Positions 18,216 to 26,999 of a DNA stretch of 64,000 nucleotides are shown here, in pieces; within the stretch, counting starts at the first letter, position 1; each line of letters opens with the position of its first letter. Position numbers and translations under genes: made by a program. The stretch lies in assembly GCF_000427335.1 (NCBI RefSeq), contig NZ_ATMR01000019.1, forward strand, positions 22,844-86,843, read 5' to 3'. Origin of the DNA: Winogradskyella psychrotolerans RS-3. Its GTDB lineage: Bacteria > Bacteroidota > Bacteroidia > Flavobacteriales > Flavobacteriaceae. Below the pieces are notes generated by a model. That model did not search any database. It saw nothing but the letters and a program-made list of their open reading frames with translations, and was not told where the DNA came from.

Positions 18216-18289
18216 TTCTCGATACAAAATTCTAAAAAACGAATGTCACTTCGAGTGATTTTTGAGGTACGAAAAAATTGTATCGAGAA
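18216..18289. repeat. 74-bp element with terminal inverted repeats
   Basis: The ends TTCTCGATACAA and TTGTATCGAGAA are inverted copies. Inside lies a small hairpin TCACT-TCG-AGTGA (18246-18258). The nested layout is that of a non-coding miniature repeat, and I recognise the wording as one scattered in flavobacterial intergenic DNA. It ends 4 nt from the glycosyltransferase stop codon. Confidence 0.6.
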
Positions 18290-18292
18290 GTT

Positions 18293-19309
18293 TTATATAA
18301 CCGCTTTAATTTTTGAAACAATCACCGCTTCAGAAACACTACTTGCCGCCTTCTCGTAACCTTCAGGAAATTTATTACCGTAAATGGACGTTGGTATTAA
18401 TGGGAACTGTGTTCTGTCTGCAGTAAGTGCAAAATCTATAGGTTGATTAAAAGGTGCAAATCCAGCAAAAGGATGTGTTACTCCCCAAACTGTAATTACT
18501 TTTTTGCCCAACATTGCCGCCATATGTGCATTACCAGAATCCATAGCTAGCATGAGGTCTAAATTTGAAATAAGAATTAATTCTTCCTCTAAATTCAATT
18601 TTCCTGCAACGGATGTTACCTTATTATATTTGGTTTCAAGCTGATTTAAAAGCGCTACTTCTTTAGCTCCACCTCCAAATAAAATAACATTGTAATCTTT
18701 AGAAAGCTCCTCAATTACAGTTTCCATTTGCTCTAAGGGATACATTTTACTTTCGTGTGCCGCAAAAGGAGCAATGCCTATAGTTTTGAAACTTTTGTTT
18801 GAAATAAAAGCATTTAGCTTTTCAGTTAAAGCCTTTGGTTTTGGAAATGTTGGATTGGATAAATCTATATTAAAACCTAAATCTTCAAAAACATCAGCAT
18901 AACGCTGGTGTGTGGTTTTTAGTTGCTTAAAAGATCCACCTGATGTCAGTGCTTTCTTTTCGTCTCTACCTTTATCTAATTGGACTACTTTTTTTTCGAG
19001 GAAGAATAATTTCAAGATTTTACTACGTAAAACGTTGTGTAGATCTGCAACCGCATCAAACCCAAGCTTTTTTAATTCCTTAGACAGTTTATAGAGTCCT
19101 AAAACGCCTTTGTGTTTACCTTTTAAATCCGCCTCATAGAAGCTTACATTTTCTAAATCTTTAAAAAAAGGTCTAAAAAATGCTCTGGTAACTACTGTAA
19201 TTTTTAATTCGGGATATTGCGTTGTGAGTGCTCGTAAAACAGGAACTGTCATAGCCACGTCTCCCATTGCAGAAAACCTAAGGACGAGTATGTGTTTTGG
19301 TTTTGGCAT
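18293..19309 (-). CDS. Glycosyltransferase family 9 (heptosyltransferase-like)
   Basis: This 338-residue GT-B enzyme of the ADP-heptose:LPS heptosyltransferase family has the N-terminal ILVLRFSAMGDVAMTVPVLRAL and the C-terminal donor site with LAMDSGNAHMAAMLGKKVITVWG. It probably adds a sugar to the lipopolysaccharide core at the inner membrane. I start at ATG 19309; a TTG at 19321 would add four residues but abuts a repeat. It is followed by a miniature repeat and lies next to DUF4254, a frequent pairing in this group. Confidence 0.9.
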   Translation of the reverse strand: MPKPKHILVLRFSAMGDVAMTVPVLRALTTQYPELKITVVTRAFFRPFFKDLENVSFYEADLKGKHKGVLGLYKLSKELKKLGFDAVADLHNVLRSKILKLFFLEKKVVQLDKGRDEKKALTSGGSFKQLKTTHQRYADVFEDLGFNIDLSNPTFPKPKALTEKLNAFISNKSFKTIGIAPFAAHESKMYPLEQMETVIEELSKDYNVILFGGGAKEVALLNQLETKYNKVTSVAGKLNLEEELILISNLDLMLAMDSGNAHMAAMLGKKVITVWGVTHPFAGFAPFNQPIDFALTADRTQFPLIPTSIYGNKFPEGYEKAASSVSEAVIVSKIKAVI

Positions 19310-19320
19310 AATTTTGTACA

Positions 19321-19352
19321 AACCTGTCAGGTTTTAAGAACCTAACAGGTTC
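19321..19352. repeat. Palindromic repeat, AACCTGTCAGGTT type
   Basis: AACCTGTCAGGTT pairs with ACCTAACAGGTT across a short loop. It belongs to the same family as 16471-16549 and 60821-60850 and sits between two minus-strand genes. Confidence 0.65.
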
Positions 19353-19357
19353 ACGAA

Positions 19358-19966
19358 CTATTTCTGTCCTCTCAAAACAGGGTTTAGTTCATTATCATTG
19401 TACATTTTCATTTGCTTATACACTTTCATGTACTTATCACCATTTGAAATATCAGTAAGCATATCGTCTATTGCAGAACTTAAATCTACACGTTGTTCTA
19501 ATAAAACATTAAGCTTTGTTTGGCAAGTCGCTTTGTGCGCATCACTAGCATCATCTCTTACCGTTTCTAGATGCATGTGATAAATCTTTAATGCTAAAAT
19601 AGATAATCTGTCTATTGCCCAAGCCGGACTTTCAGAGTTGATTTTAGCATCCGGTTTTACGGTGACGTCTTTGTATTTATTTAAAAAATAACTATCGATA
19701 TATTCAACCGTATCCGTTCTATCTTGGTTAGAGGCATCAATCATTCGTTTCAACTTTAAAGCTGCAACCGGATCAATGTTTGGATCTCTAATAATATCTT
19801 CGTAAGCCCACTGAACAGTATCAATCCACGATTTTCTATATAACAAATGCGCGATAAGATCATCGTTTTCATCGTACTTGTTAGTAAAAGGCTGATCTAC
19901 TGTATTTAAAACTTTATAGGTTTTAATAACCTCTTGAAAAATAGCGTTTGCTTTTTGTGAAAACAT
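19358..19966 (-). CDS. DUF4254 family protein
   Basis: This 202-residue soluble, mostly helical protein is recognised as DUF4254 by NDLIAHLLYRKSWIDTVQWAYED-like spacing and RTDTVEYIDSYF. No enzymatic motif is visible. It precedes the family 9 glycosyltransferase by about 50 nt and probably shares its transcript; a link to lipopolysaccharide synthesis is inference. A TATATTTG box lies 23 nt upstream. Confidence 0.85.
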   Translation of the reverse strand: MFSQKANAIFQEVIKTYKVLNTVDQPFTNKYDENDDLIAHLLYRKSWIDTVQWAYEDIIRDPNIDPVAALKLKRMIDASNQDRTDTVEYIDSYFLNKYKDVTVKPDAKINSESPAWAIDRLSILALKIYHMHLETVRDDASDAHKATCQTKLNVLLEQRVDLSSAIDDMLTDISNGDKYMKVYKQMKMYNDNELNPVLRGQK

Positions 19967-19988
19967 AATGAAATTGATTTAATGTTTA

Positions 19989-19996
19989 CAAATATA
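19989..19996 (-). promoter_or_regulatory. -7 box of the DUF4254 gene
   Basis: CAAATATA on the plus strand reads TATATTTG on the minus strand, 23 nt before the DUF4254 start. No -33 TTG at the usual distance. Confidence 0.45.
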
Positions 19997-20038
19997 GTAG
20001 GAATTATTAACTTTAACGACTGAACCAATTCCCATAAT

Positions 20039-20698
20039 ATGCAAATTCACAACCTTTCTGATACACCTTCAATTTTAAACACCTTTATGTCTGAATTAAG
20101 AGATAAAACGGTTCAGAAAGACAGCATGCGCTTCCGAAGAAATATAGAACGTATTGGTGAAATTATGGGTTATGAATTGAGTAAATCACTTCAATTTAAT
20201 CCACATACCATTGCAACTCCTTTAGGTAGTTCTGAAACTGTTTTACATCAAAAAGATATTGTGTTATGTTCTATTCTACGAGCAGGTGTACCACTCCATA
20301 ATGGTTTACTCAATTATTTTGATGCCGCTGAAAATGCATTTATCTCGGCATACAGACAACACAAACACAATCCGGAAAGTTTTGAAATTGTAGTTGAGTA
20401 TTTAGCTTGTCCGAGTTTAGAAGGTAAAACCCTAATTTTAGCTGATCCGATGCTTGCCACAGGACAATCTATGGTGGCTACTTATGAGGCCTTGAAACCA
20501 TTTGGAACACCTAAAGAAATTCATTTAGTAAGTGTTATTGGAGCACAAGAAGGTGTTGATTATGTTTCTAAAGCATTTGGTGCTGATGTAAAACTATGGA
20601 TTGCTGCCATAGATGACAACTTAAATGAAAAAGGTTATATTATTCCGGGATTAGGCGATGCTGGTGATTTAGCTTTTGGAAACAAATTACAACATTAA
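20039..20698 (+). CDS. upp: Uracil phosphoribosyltransferase
   Basis: This 219-residue enzyme makes UMP from uracil and PRPP (pyrimidine salvage). The PRPP loop is LADPMLATGQSMV, the flexible region SILRAGVPLHNGLL and the C-terminal uracil-binding part GYIIPGLGDAGDLAFG are all present. Full length. It ends 12 nt inside the convergent DUF6427 gene. Confidence 0.97.
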   Translation: MQIHNLSDTPSILNTFMSELRDKTVQKDSMRFRRNIERIGEIMGYELSKSLQFNPHTIATPLGSSETVLHQKDIVLCSILRAGVPLHNGLLNYFDAAENAFISAYRQHKHNPESFEIVVEYLACPSLEGKTLILADPMLATGQSMVATYEALKPFGTPKEIHLVSVIGAQEGVDYVSKAFGADVKLWIAAIDDNLNEKGYIIPGLGDAGDLAFGNKLQH

Positions 20699-21603
20699 AC
20701 CTATAATTTGCACTATAATAAAAAGGGCTATAAAAACTTCTTTAAACCAACGTTCTGAAATCACTTCGATATAATTGGCCATAATAATTGAAAATGGCGC
20801 AAATAAAAATAGAAACTCACTACCGTTTTTAGTAGGAGCAATAATAGCAACTAAAATAGCAATTACTGAAGCCCAAGCAATTAAGAAATAGGAGGGCTTT
20901 AATTTTTTATTCTTATCAGGAATATTTTTAAAATAATAGATAAGCGTCCATACATAGGATGTAAATAACACTGTAAACTTTAATATATTTTCCTTGCTGT
21001 TATAGGCTGTAAAATCTAAGCTTGCGTAACGTTTAAAATTTGTAGGTTTGAGATAGACATCGTCTACAATAATATTATAGACCAAGAGTAATATAACAAC
21101 CGTTGTAACTCCCATAAACGGAATAATAACATTCTTAAAATCATTTTGAGAATGATAAATCAAAGCGACAATCACTAAAGCAAAAAACAGCATTGACCAG
21201 AAGTAGAATAAAGCCGCTAGTGCAATCCAAAAAGCCGCATCAAACAACTTCTTTTTAATATGTAGATTAGAATGTAAACTTATTAAACGTCTCAAAGCAA
21301 AGATAATAAACAGATTAGCCAGCAATAAGTTTGTATGCTTCATTACGTCTGGAAACATACCAAACAGCAGACCAAAGGTCATAATAGCATAACTATTTCT
21401 TTGTGTTAAGTTATTTTTAGAAATAATAAAGTCAATTAAAAAACTAAAAACAAGGTCACTGCCCACTTAAAAAGCGTTGCTAGAGAACTATTTAGATCCG
21501 AAAAAAGTAGAGAATAGTTGGTTACTACAAATAGCAGACAAACATAAACTGCAACAAATATGAAGTTTATAGGCTTAGATTTACTAAAAATACTTGTTAT
21601 CAT
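20687..21603 (-). pseudogene. Frameshifted DUF6427 membrane protein
   Basis: A clear start ATG at 21603 opens a frame beginning MITSIFSKSKPINFIFVAVY, which reaches a stop near 21437; the remaining 250 or so residues continue in another frame to 20687. One extra base in the six-base run at 21438-21443 joins them into about 305 residues with around ten membrane helices. I recognise it as the flavobacterial DUF6427 family usually found beside upp and DUF6341. Function unknown. The break is most likely a run-length error. Confidence 0.8.
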
Positions 21604-21671
21604 TAACTCTTTTTGTATTTTTGCTGCTCAATCCCAATTCGAAATTAGAATTGGTGTAAATTTATAAAGTT

Positions 21672-21899
21672 ATGAATGATTTCTTTAACGGAATAGCGGA
21701 TTTATTTGTAAATGTGTTATTTGCACCATTTGATGCACTTAAAGCATTAGAATTAGAAAGCTGGTTTTCAGCTAACATAATGTCATGGATATTTATGGCT
21801 ATTGGCGTGGTTGCATTTGTATATTGGATGTTACAACTTAAAAAATACAATGAGAACGGAGAAGAAGACAAAAGTATCTCTTCTCATTCCTATTTATAA
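21672..21899 (+). CDS. DUF6341 family small membrane protein
   Basis: This 75-residue protein has a single strong membrane helix (about 35-54) after an amphipathic N-terminus (NDFFNGIADLFVNVLFAPFDALKALE) and a charged C-terminal tail. I recognise it as DUF6341, which neighbours DUF6427 and purD in related genomes. Divergent from the DUF6427 gene and convergent with purD, leaving 6 nt. Function unknown. Confidence 0.8.
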   Translation: MNDFFNGIADLFVNVLFAPFDALKALELESWFSANIMSWIFMAIGVVAFVYWMLQLKKYNENGEEDKSISSHSYL

Positions 21900-21905
21900 T
21901 TCAGT

Positions 21906-23177
21906 TTATAGGTCAAAACCTATATCCTTACGGTAATTCATCTTATCAAAATGTAGTTTTTCTATACTTTGATAGGATTTTTTTATGGCCTCTGGATACG
22001 TATTTCCATATGACGTAATTGCCATTACGCGACCACCATAGGTAACCACTTTACCATCTTTTTCAATTGCTCCTGCATGAAATACGATAGAGTCTGAAAT
22101 AGTTTCTAATCCTGTAATTTCTTTGCCTTTCTCGTAAGCTTCAGGATATCCGCCAGAAACTAACATTATTGTTGTTGCTGCACGCTCATCAATATCAATA
22201 GTCACTTCACTTAAAGTTTGATTTGCCATCGCTTCAAAAACAGTAACTAAATCGGTTTTTAGTCGTGGTAACACCACTTCTGTTTCAGGGTCACCCATTC
22301 TAACATTGTACTCAATCACTTTTGGATCGTCTCCAACTTTAATTAAACCAATAAAAATAAACCCAACATAAGGCAAATTATCTTTCTTTAAACCTTCAAC
22401 CGTAGGTTTTACAACTTGATTTTCAATTTTGTCTAAAAATTCTTTAGTAGCAAATGGTACTGGAGAAACTGCTCCCATACCTCCTGTATTTAAACCTGTA
22501 TCTCCTTCACCAATACGTTTATAATCTTTCGCTGTTGGTAGAATTTTATAGTCTTTCCCGTCCGTTAATACAAAACAGCTTAATTCAATACCGTCTAAAA
22601 ATTCTTCGATAACCACTTTGGTACTGGCATCTCCAAATTTTGCATCAACCAACATACTTTTTAATTCGTCTTTTGCTTCTTGTAAATCATTCAAGATTAA
22701 AACACCTTTACCAGCTGCTAATCCGTCAGCTTTTAAAACATATGGTGGACTTAGCGTTTCTAAAAACTTGTATCCTTGTTCTACATTCTCTTTAGTAAAG
22801 CTCTCATAAGCTGCTGTTGGAATGTTATGACGCATCATAAACTCTTTAGCAAACTCCTTACTGCCTTCTAATTCTGCAGCTGCTTTTTGTGGTCCGATAA
22901 CAGCCACATTTTTTAAAGCCTCATCTTCTAAAAAGAAATCGTGAATACCTTGTACCAATGGATCTTCTGGTCCGACAACCACCAAATCAATTTTATGTTC
23001 TAAAACTGCTGATTTAATGGCCTCAAAATCAGTAACACCAATATTTAAATTGGTTGCAATTGATTGGGTTCCTGAGTTTCCTGGAGCTACAAAAAGCGCC
23101 TTACAACGGTCGCTTTGTGCTAATTTCCATGCAAATGTGTGTTCTCTTCCGCCAGAGCCAAGTACTAAAATATTCAT
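21906..23177 (-). CDS. purD: Phosphoribosylamine--glycine ligase
   Basis: This 423-residue ATP-grasp enzyme joins phosphoribosylamine and glycine in the second step of purine synthesis. The N-terminal LVLGSGGREHTFAWKL, the ATP-grasp stretch YVLKADGLAAGKGVLIL and the metal-binding EYNVRMGDPETEVVLPRL are present. Full length. It stands alone; the 246 nt upstream to the next gene hold no other gene. Confidence 0.98.
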   Translation of the reverse strand: MNILVLGSGGREHTFAWKLAQSDRCKALFVAPGNSGTQSIATNLNIGVTDFEAIKSAVLEHKIDLVVVGPEDPLVQGIHDFFLEDEALKNVAVIGPQKAAAELEGSKEFAKEFMMRHNIPTAAYESFTKENVEQGYKFLETLSPPYVLKADGLAAGKGVLILNDLQEAKDELKSMLVDAKFGDASTKVVIEEFLDGIELSCFVLTDGKDYKILPTAKDYKRIGEGDTGLNTGGMGAVSPVPFATKEFLDKIENQVVKPTVEGLKKDNLPYVGFIFIGLIKVGDDPKVIEYNVRMGDPETEVVLPRLKTDLVTVFEAMANQTLSEVTIDIDERAATTIMLVSGGYPEAYEKGKEITGLETISDSIVFHAGAIEKDGKVVTYGGRVMAITSYGNTYPEAIKKSYQSIEKLHFDKMNYRKDIGFDL

Positions 23178-23423
23178 CTTTAAAATTTTTAAGAACTCAT
23201 CTCAACTTTTCCTTTTTCCTGCAATCATACATTTTGCACTCTAATTTTACCATTTTTAGCTTCCGTAACTTTTGGCTATGCAACCAAAAAATGATTTTAT
23301 TAGAACACAAAAGCCATAATTTTCGGATTAAAATTAAAAGTCGAAATGAGTTCTCTGCAAAAATAATTGGTTTTAAGTTTAAAAAACAATTAATTTACGG
23401 AAACCTTAAAGGCAAAAAACACT

Positions 23424-24731
23424 TTGCGATTATTCGATTTTTCTTTGAAAGTAAATGGCTTTGACATTGATAAGGCTAAAACGGCGTTAACCCAAATTCA
23501 GGCAAAAACTGATTTTGAGTTTGAAACTTATGTTGAAGCTCAAAAAAAAGCCATCGTTTCTTATCATCTAGAACATAATTTCTTTTATAAAACCTTAGGG
23601 AAATCTATTGATCTTAACGATTGGAATTCTGTACCCATTATTACCAAACGTCATTTACAACAACCTTTAGAACAACGTTTAAGTGATAATTTTACACCTA
23701 AAAATGTTTATGTAAATAAAACGTCTGGCAGTTCTGGTGATCCCTTTATTTTTGCTAAAGACAAATGGTGTCATGCGTTAACTTGGGCAGAAATAATGAA
23801 CCGGTTTGGGTGGTATGGCATAGATTTCAATAGCTCTAAACAAGCGCGTTTTTACGGAATTCCACTAGACAAAAAAGGCTATTACAAAGAACGGTTGAAG
23901 GATTATTTTAGTAACCGATTCCGTTTTTCAGTATTTGATTTGAGTGATAGTGCTTTTGAAACCGCTTTAACCAAATTTAAAACGACACACTTCGATTTCA
24001 TTAATGGATACACCAGTTCCATTGTTCAGTTTGCAAAATATCTGAAGCGTCATAACATTATTTTAAAATCAGTTTGCCCGAGCTTAAAAGCCTGCATTGT
24101 AACATCAGAAATGTTATTTGATGACGATAAACTATTACTCGAAACTCAATTTGGGCTTCCTGTAATAAACGAATATGGAGCTTCAGAATTAGATCTTATT
24201 GCGTTTCAGAATACAAAGGATGAATGGCAAGTGAATAGTGAAACCCTCTATGTTGAAATTTTAGATGAAAACAATACAGTTTTACCTTATGGTGAAGAAG
24301 GTAGAGTCGTTATTACATCGCTATACAACAAAGCCCATCCTTTTATCAGATACGATATTGGTGATAATGGTGTGTTATCTGAAAATAGTACCATTAGAAA
24401 ACCTATTCTTAAAAAACTGATTGGAAGAACAAATAGTATTGTTGTATTACCGAGCGGAAAAAAAGCTGCAGGATTAACTTTTTATTATATCACTAAAAGT
24501 GTGATTGAAAATGATGGTAATGTTTCAGAATTTATTGTTGAGCAATCTCGTATAGATCATTTTATAATTCGCTTTGTCAGTAACAAAGAACTAGACTCGG
24601 ATAAAAAAGACGTTATTACTGAAGAAATGAAACGCTATTTAGAAACAGGAATCACCGTTAGTTTTGAACGTGTAGAACAATTAAAACGCACTAAAGCAGG
24701 AAAATTAAAGCAATTTATTTCGAAGCTATAG
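23424..24731 (+). CDS. CapK-like phenylacetate-CoA ligase family protein
   Basis: This 435-residue adenylate-forming enzyme has the ATP loop TSGSSGDPFIF, the A5-like NEYGASELDLIAFQ, and RYDIGDNG with a C-terminal GRTNSIVVLPSGKK. Such CapK/PaaK-like proteins occur in polysaccharide loci and may activate an acyl or amino acid for attachment to sugar. No ATG fits: the frame opens after a stop at 23391, so the start is TTG 23424, giving MRLFDFSLKVNGF, which matches family N-termini. It overlaps the convergent glycosyltransferase by 17 nt. Confidence 0.82.
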   Translation: MRLFDFSLKVNGFDIDKAKTALTQIQAKTDFEFETYVEAQKKAIVSYHLEHNFFYKTLGKSIDLNDWNSVPIITKRHLQQPLEQRLSDNFTPKNVYVNKTSGSSGDPFIFAKDKWCHALTWAEIMNRFGWYGIDFNSSKQARFYGIPLDKKGYYKERLKDYFSNRFRFSVFDLSDSAFETALTKFKTTHFDFINGYTSSIVQFAKYLKRHNIILKSVCPSLKACIVTSEMLFDDDKLLLETQFGLPVINEYGASELDLIAFQNTKDEWQVNSETLYVEILDENNTVLPYGEEGRVVITSLYNKAHPFIRYDIGDNGVLSENSTIRKPILKKLIGRTNSIVVLPSGKKAAGLTFYYITKSVIENDGNVSEFIVEQSRIDHFIIRFVSNKELDSDKKDVITEEMKRYLETGITVSFERVEQLKRTKAGKLKQFISKL

Positions 24732-25494
24732 GTTGAATTAAACGTTTTTTTACAAATAAATGTTCGAATAGAAACTGTATTAAATAGGCTAACGATTTTA
24801 ATTTAGAAAAACCTAAGCCTTTACGATACACATTAAAATTATGCTTTATTAAATTGGTTTTATTAGAAGATAATGAGCCCTCTGTAATGCGATAATAAGC
24901 AATTGTCTCTTGAATACCTATTGCGGGTTTATCACTTCTCTTTAAAGCCTCTAACCACAATAACCAATCTTGTCGTTTCTTTAAATCCTTAGTGTATATT
25001 TTACCTAATTTTTCAGAATTATACATTCCTGTTAAATTCCCTATATAATTTGCCTTTAACAACTTTCCGAACTCCAACTGTGGCAAAGCGTGTACTTTTT
25101 TGTTTAGTGCTTGATTTTCTTCATCAATCCATTCGTAACTCCCAAAACTAACATCAGTGATATTATTTTGCAGTTGAGCGACCTGTAATTGAAGTTTATT
25201 CGCTGCCCAAAGGTCGTCTGCATCTAAGAAGGCAATATAATTTCCTGTAGCCATTTTAGTTCCCAAATTCCTAGCCTCTGCTGCACCTTTATTTTCTTTG
25301 TGAGTAAATAGCTTAATTCTGGAATCGCTCTCTGTAAATGGCTTTAAGATGGCCTTTATTTGATCTGAAGAGGCATCGTCTACCAAAAGTAATTCCCAAT
25401 GAGCATAGGTTTGATTAAGTACACTATTAATCGTTTTTTTTATAACATTGGCATTGTTATACATTGGTGTTATAATAGAAACTAGTGGTTGCAT
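24715..25494 (-). CDS. Glycosyltransferase family 2
   Basis: This GT-A fold enzyme has the nucleotide-sugar site VSIITPMYNN followed by LLLVDDASSD and the metal-binding AFLDADDLW. I start at ATG 25494 (259 residues), 4 nt after the sugar transferase stop; the longer frame would add 12 residues inside that gene. Last gene of the minus-strand polysaccharide run. A seven-A run (minus strand) at 24745-24751 is in frame here. Confidence 0.92.
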   Translation of the reverse strand: MQPLVSIITPMYNNANVIKKTINSVLNQTYAHWELLLVDDASSDQIKAILKPFTESDSRIKLFTHKENKGAAEARNLGTKMATGNYIAFLDADDLWAANKLQLQVAQLQNNITDVSFGSYEWIDEENQALNKKVHALPQLEFGKLLKANYIGNLTGMYNSEKLGKIYTKDLKKRQDWLLWLEALKRSDKPAIGIQETIAYYRITEGSLSSNKTNLIKHNFNVYRKGLGFSKLKSLAYLIQFLFEHLFVKKRLIQPIASK

Positions 25495-25498
25495 ATAA

Positions 25499-26911
25499 TT
25501 AATAAGCTTTATCGTCGCCTTTAACAACATTAATTATAGTCTGTCCAATGATTTTTAGATCTAATAAAAGCGACCAATTTTCTATGTAAAAATTGTCATA
25601 TTTAACTCTATTTATAATATCCTTATCGTGTTTCACTTCACCTCTATATCCTTTAATTTGGGCCAAACCTGTAACACCTGGCTTAACATTATGTCTAAAG
25701 ATAAAACTATACTTGTTAATTTTCTTAGAATAATCATCAGTATATGTAAGCATATGTGGTCTTGGACCAACTACAGACATTTCTCCCTTTAGAACATTAA
25801 TAAACTGCGGTAATTCATCTACACTTGTTCTCCTTATAAACTTACCTATAGCAGTGACCCGTTTATCGTTTTGGCTCACGTACGTTCCTTTAGACTCTTG
25901 GGTTGTAGTAAGTGATCTGTATTTATAACAATAGAATGCTTTATAATTTATCCCTGTTCTTTTATGCTTATAATATAGAGGTCCTTTTGACTCTAGCTTA
26001 ATTAAAATAAATAAGATAATAGAGAGCCATGGTAATACAAAAACTATTATTAATATAGAAAAAACAATATCGAATGCTCGTTTAAAAAATTTGTTTACTT
26101 CGTTATTAAGAGCGACTTCTTGAATAGATAAAACTGGAATATAATTGTAGTAATCTATTTTATAACGTTTAGTAATAAGCTTTTTTGTGTTTGGAATAAA
26201 TTTAATGTTGCAGTGATTTATATTGGCATACCTCACATACTCATTAAGTTCTTTCTCTGATAAATCTGAAATTGAACAGTAAATCTCATCTATATTATCA
26301 TTATTTGTCTCTAAATAAGCAAAACTATCTTCAACATCACCAGAACTATTTACATCTTGTGAATTACTGAAAACGGCTTTTATATTATAGCCCAGCTCTT
26401 TCTTTTCACGAAATATTTTTTTTAATGCGTTTACACTTTCCCCACCACCAATAACAATAATATTCCTTAAGTTTCCTTTTAGATAAACTCTTATAGTTTT
26501 TAAAATATAATAACTTAACAGCTTAATGAAGCTAATAGCCAAAAAAGTATATACTAAGTAATTTAAAGTTACAGTGACCTCTATATTGATACTTCTAAAA
26601 AAACCTTCAAATGCATAGACAAGAAAACTGTATACAAAAAATTGCTTAAGAATAAGTGATAGTATATTTAATACTGAAGTGTATCTATAAACTTTATAAA
26701 AACGCAGGAAATGTGTTGATAAAAGCCAAAATATTATGGAATAAATTAGGTATAATATATTTTTATTATTGAATAACTCATTGGAGAAAAAGTATAATTC
26801 TTGACTATTAAAGTTTAATAAATAAAAAGCAAGAAAATTTATAACAAAGAGATCATATATAATCAATAATGGTCTTAAAACCCATGAATATCTTCCTCGT
26901 ATAAATTCCAT
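25499..26911 (-). CDS. Undecaprenyl-phosphate sugar transferase (WcaJ-like), copy 1
   Basis: This polyprenyl glycosyl-phosphotransferase of 470 residues has four N-terminal membrane helices, a central nucleotide-binding-like domain (IIVIGGGESVNALKK), a further helix at about 275-297 and the C-terminal catalytic domain with SVDELPQFINVLKGEMSVVG and VKPGVTGLAQIKG. It transfers a sugar-1-phosphate to undecaprenyl phosphate and starts repeat-unit synthesis. It lies 88 nt after a paralogue of the same architecture. Confidence 0.93.
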   Translation of the reverse strand: MEFIRGRYSWVLRPLLIIYDLFVINFLAFYLLNFNSQELYFFSNELFNNKNILYLIYSIIFWLLSTHFLRFYKVYRYTSVLNILSLILKQFFVYSFLVYAFEGFFRSINIEVTVTLNYLVYTFLAISFIKLLSYYILKTIRVYLKGNLRNIIVIGGGESVNALKKIFREKKELGYNIKAVFSNSQDVNSSGDVEDSFAYLETNNDNIDEIYCSISDLSEKELNEYVRYANINHCNIKFIPNTKKLITKRYKIDYYNYIPVLSIQEVALNNEVNKFFKRAFDIVFSILIIVFVLPWLSIILFILIKLESKGPLYYKHKRTGINYKAFYCYKYRSLTTTQESKGTYVSQNDKRVTAIGKFIRRTSVDELPQFINVLKGEMSVVGPRPHMLTYTDDYSKKINKYSFIFRHNVKPGVTGLAQIKGYRGEVKHDKDIINRVKYDNFYIENWSLLLDLKIIGQTIINVVKGDDKAY

Positions 26912-26999
26912 ATATTTTTTAATCTAATTGAAAGGTGCCTTGGCGATTTTGATAGACGTTAATTTGAAAAACCTCTATTAGGTTAATGATAAATATTAT

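Noticed and set aside
23054..23464. 136-residue plus-strand open frame
   Set aside because: It overlaps the 5' end of purD and the start of the CapK-like gene. Its translation has no domain or plausible composition.
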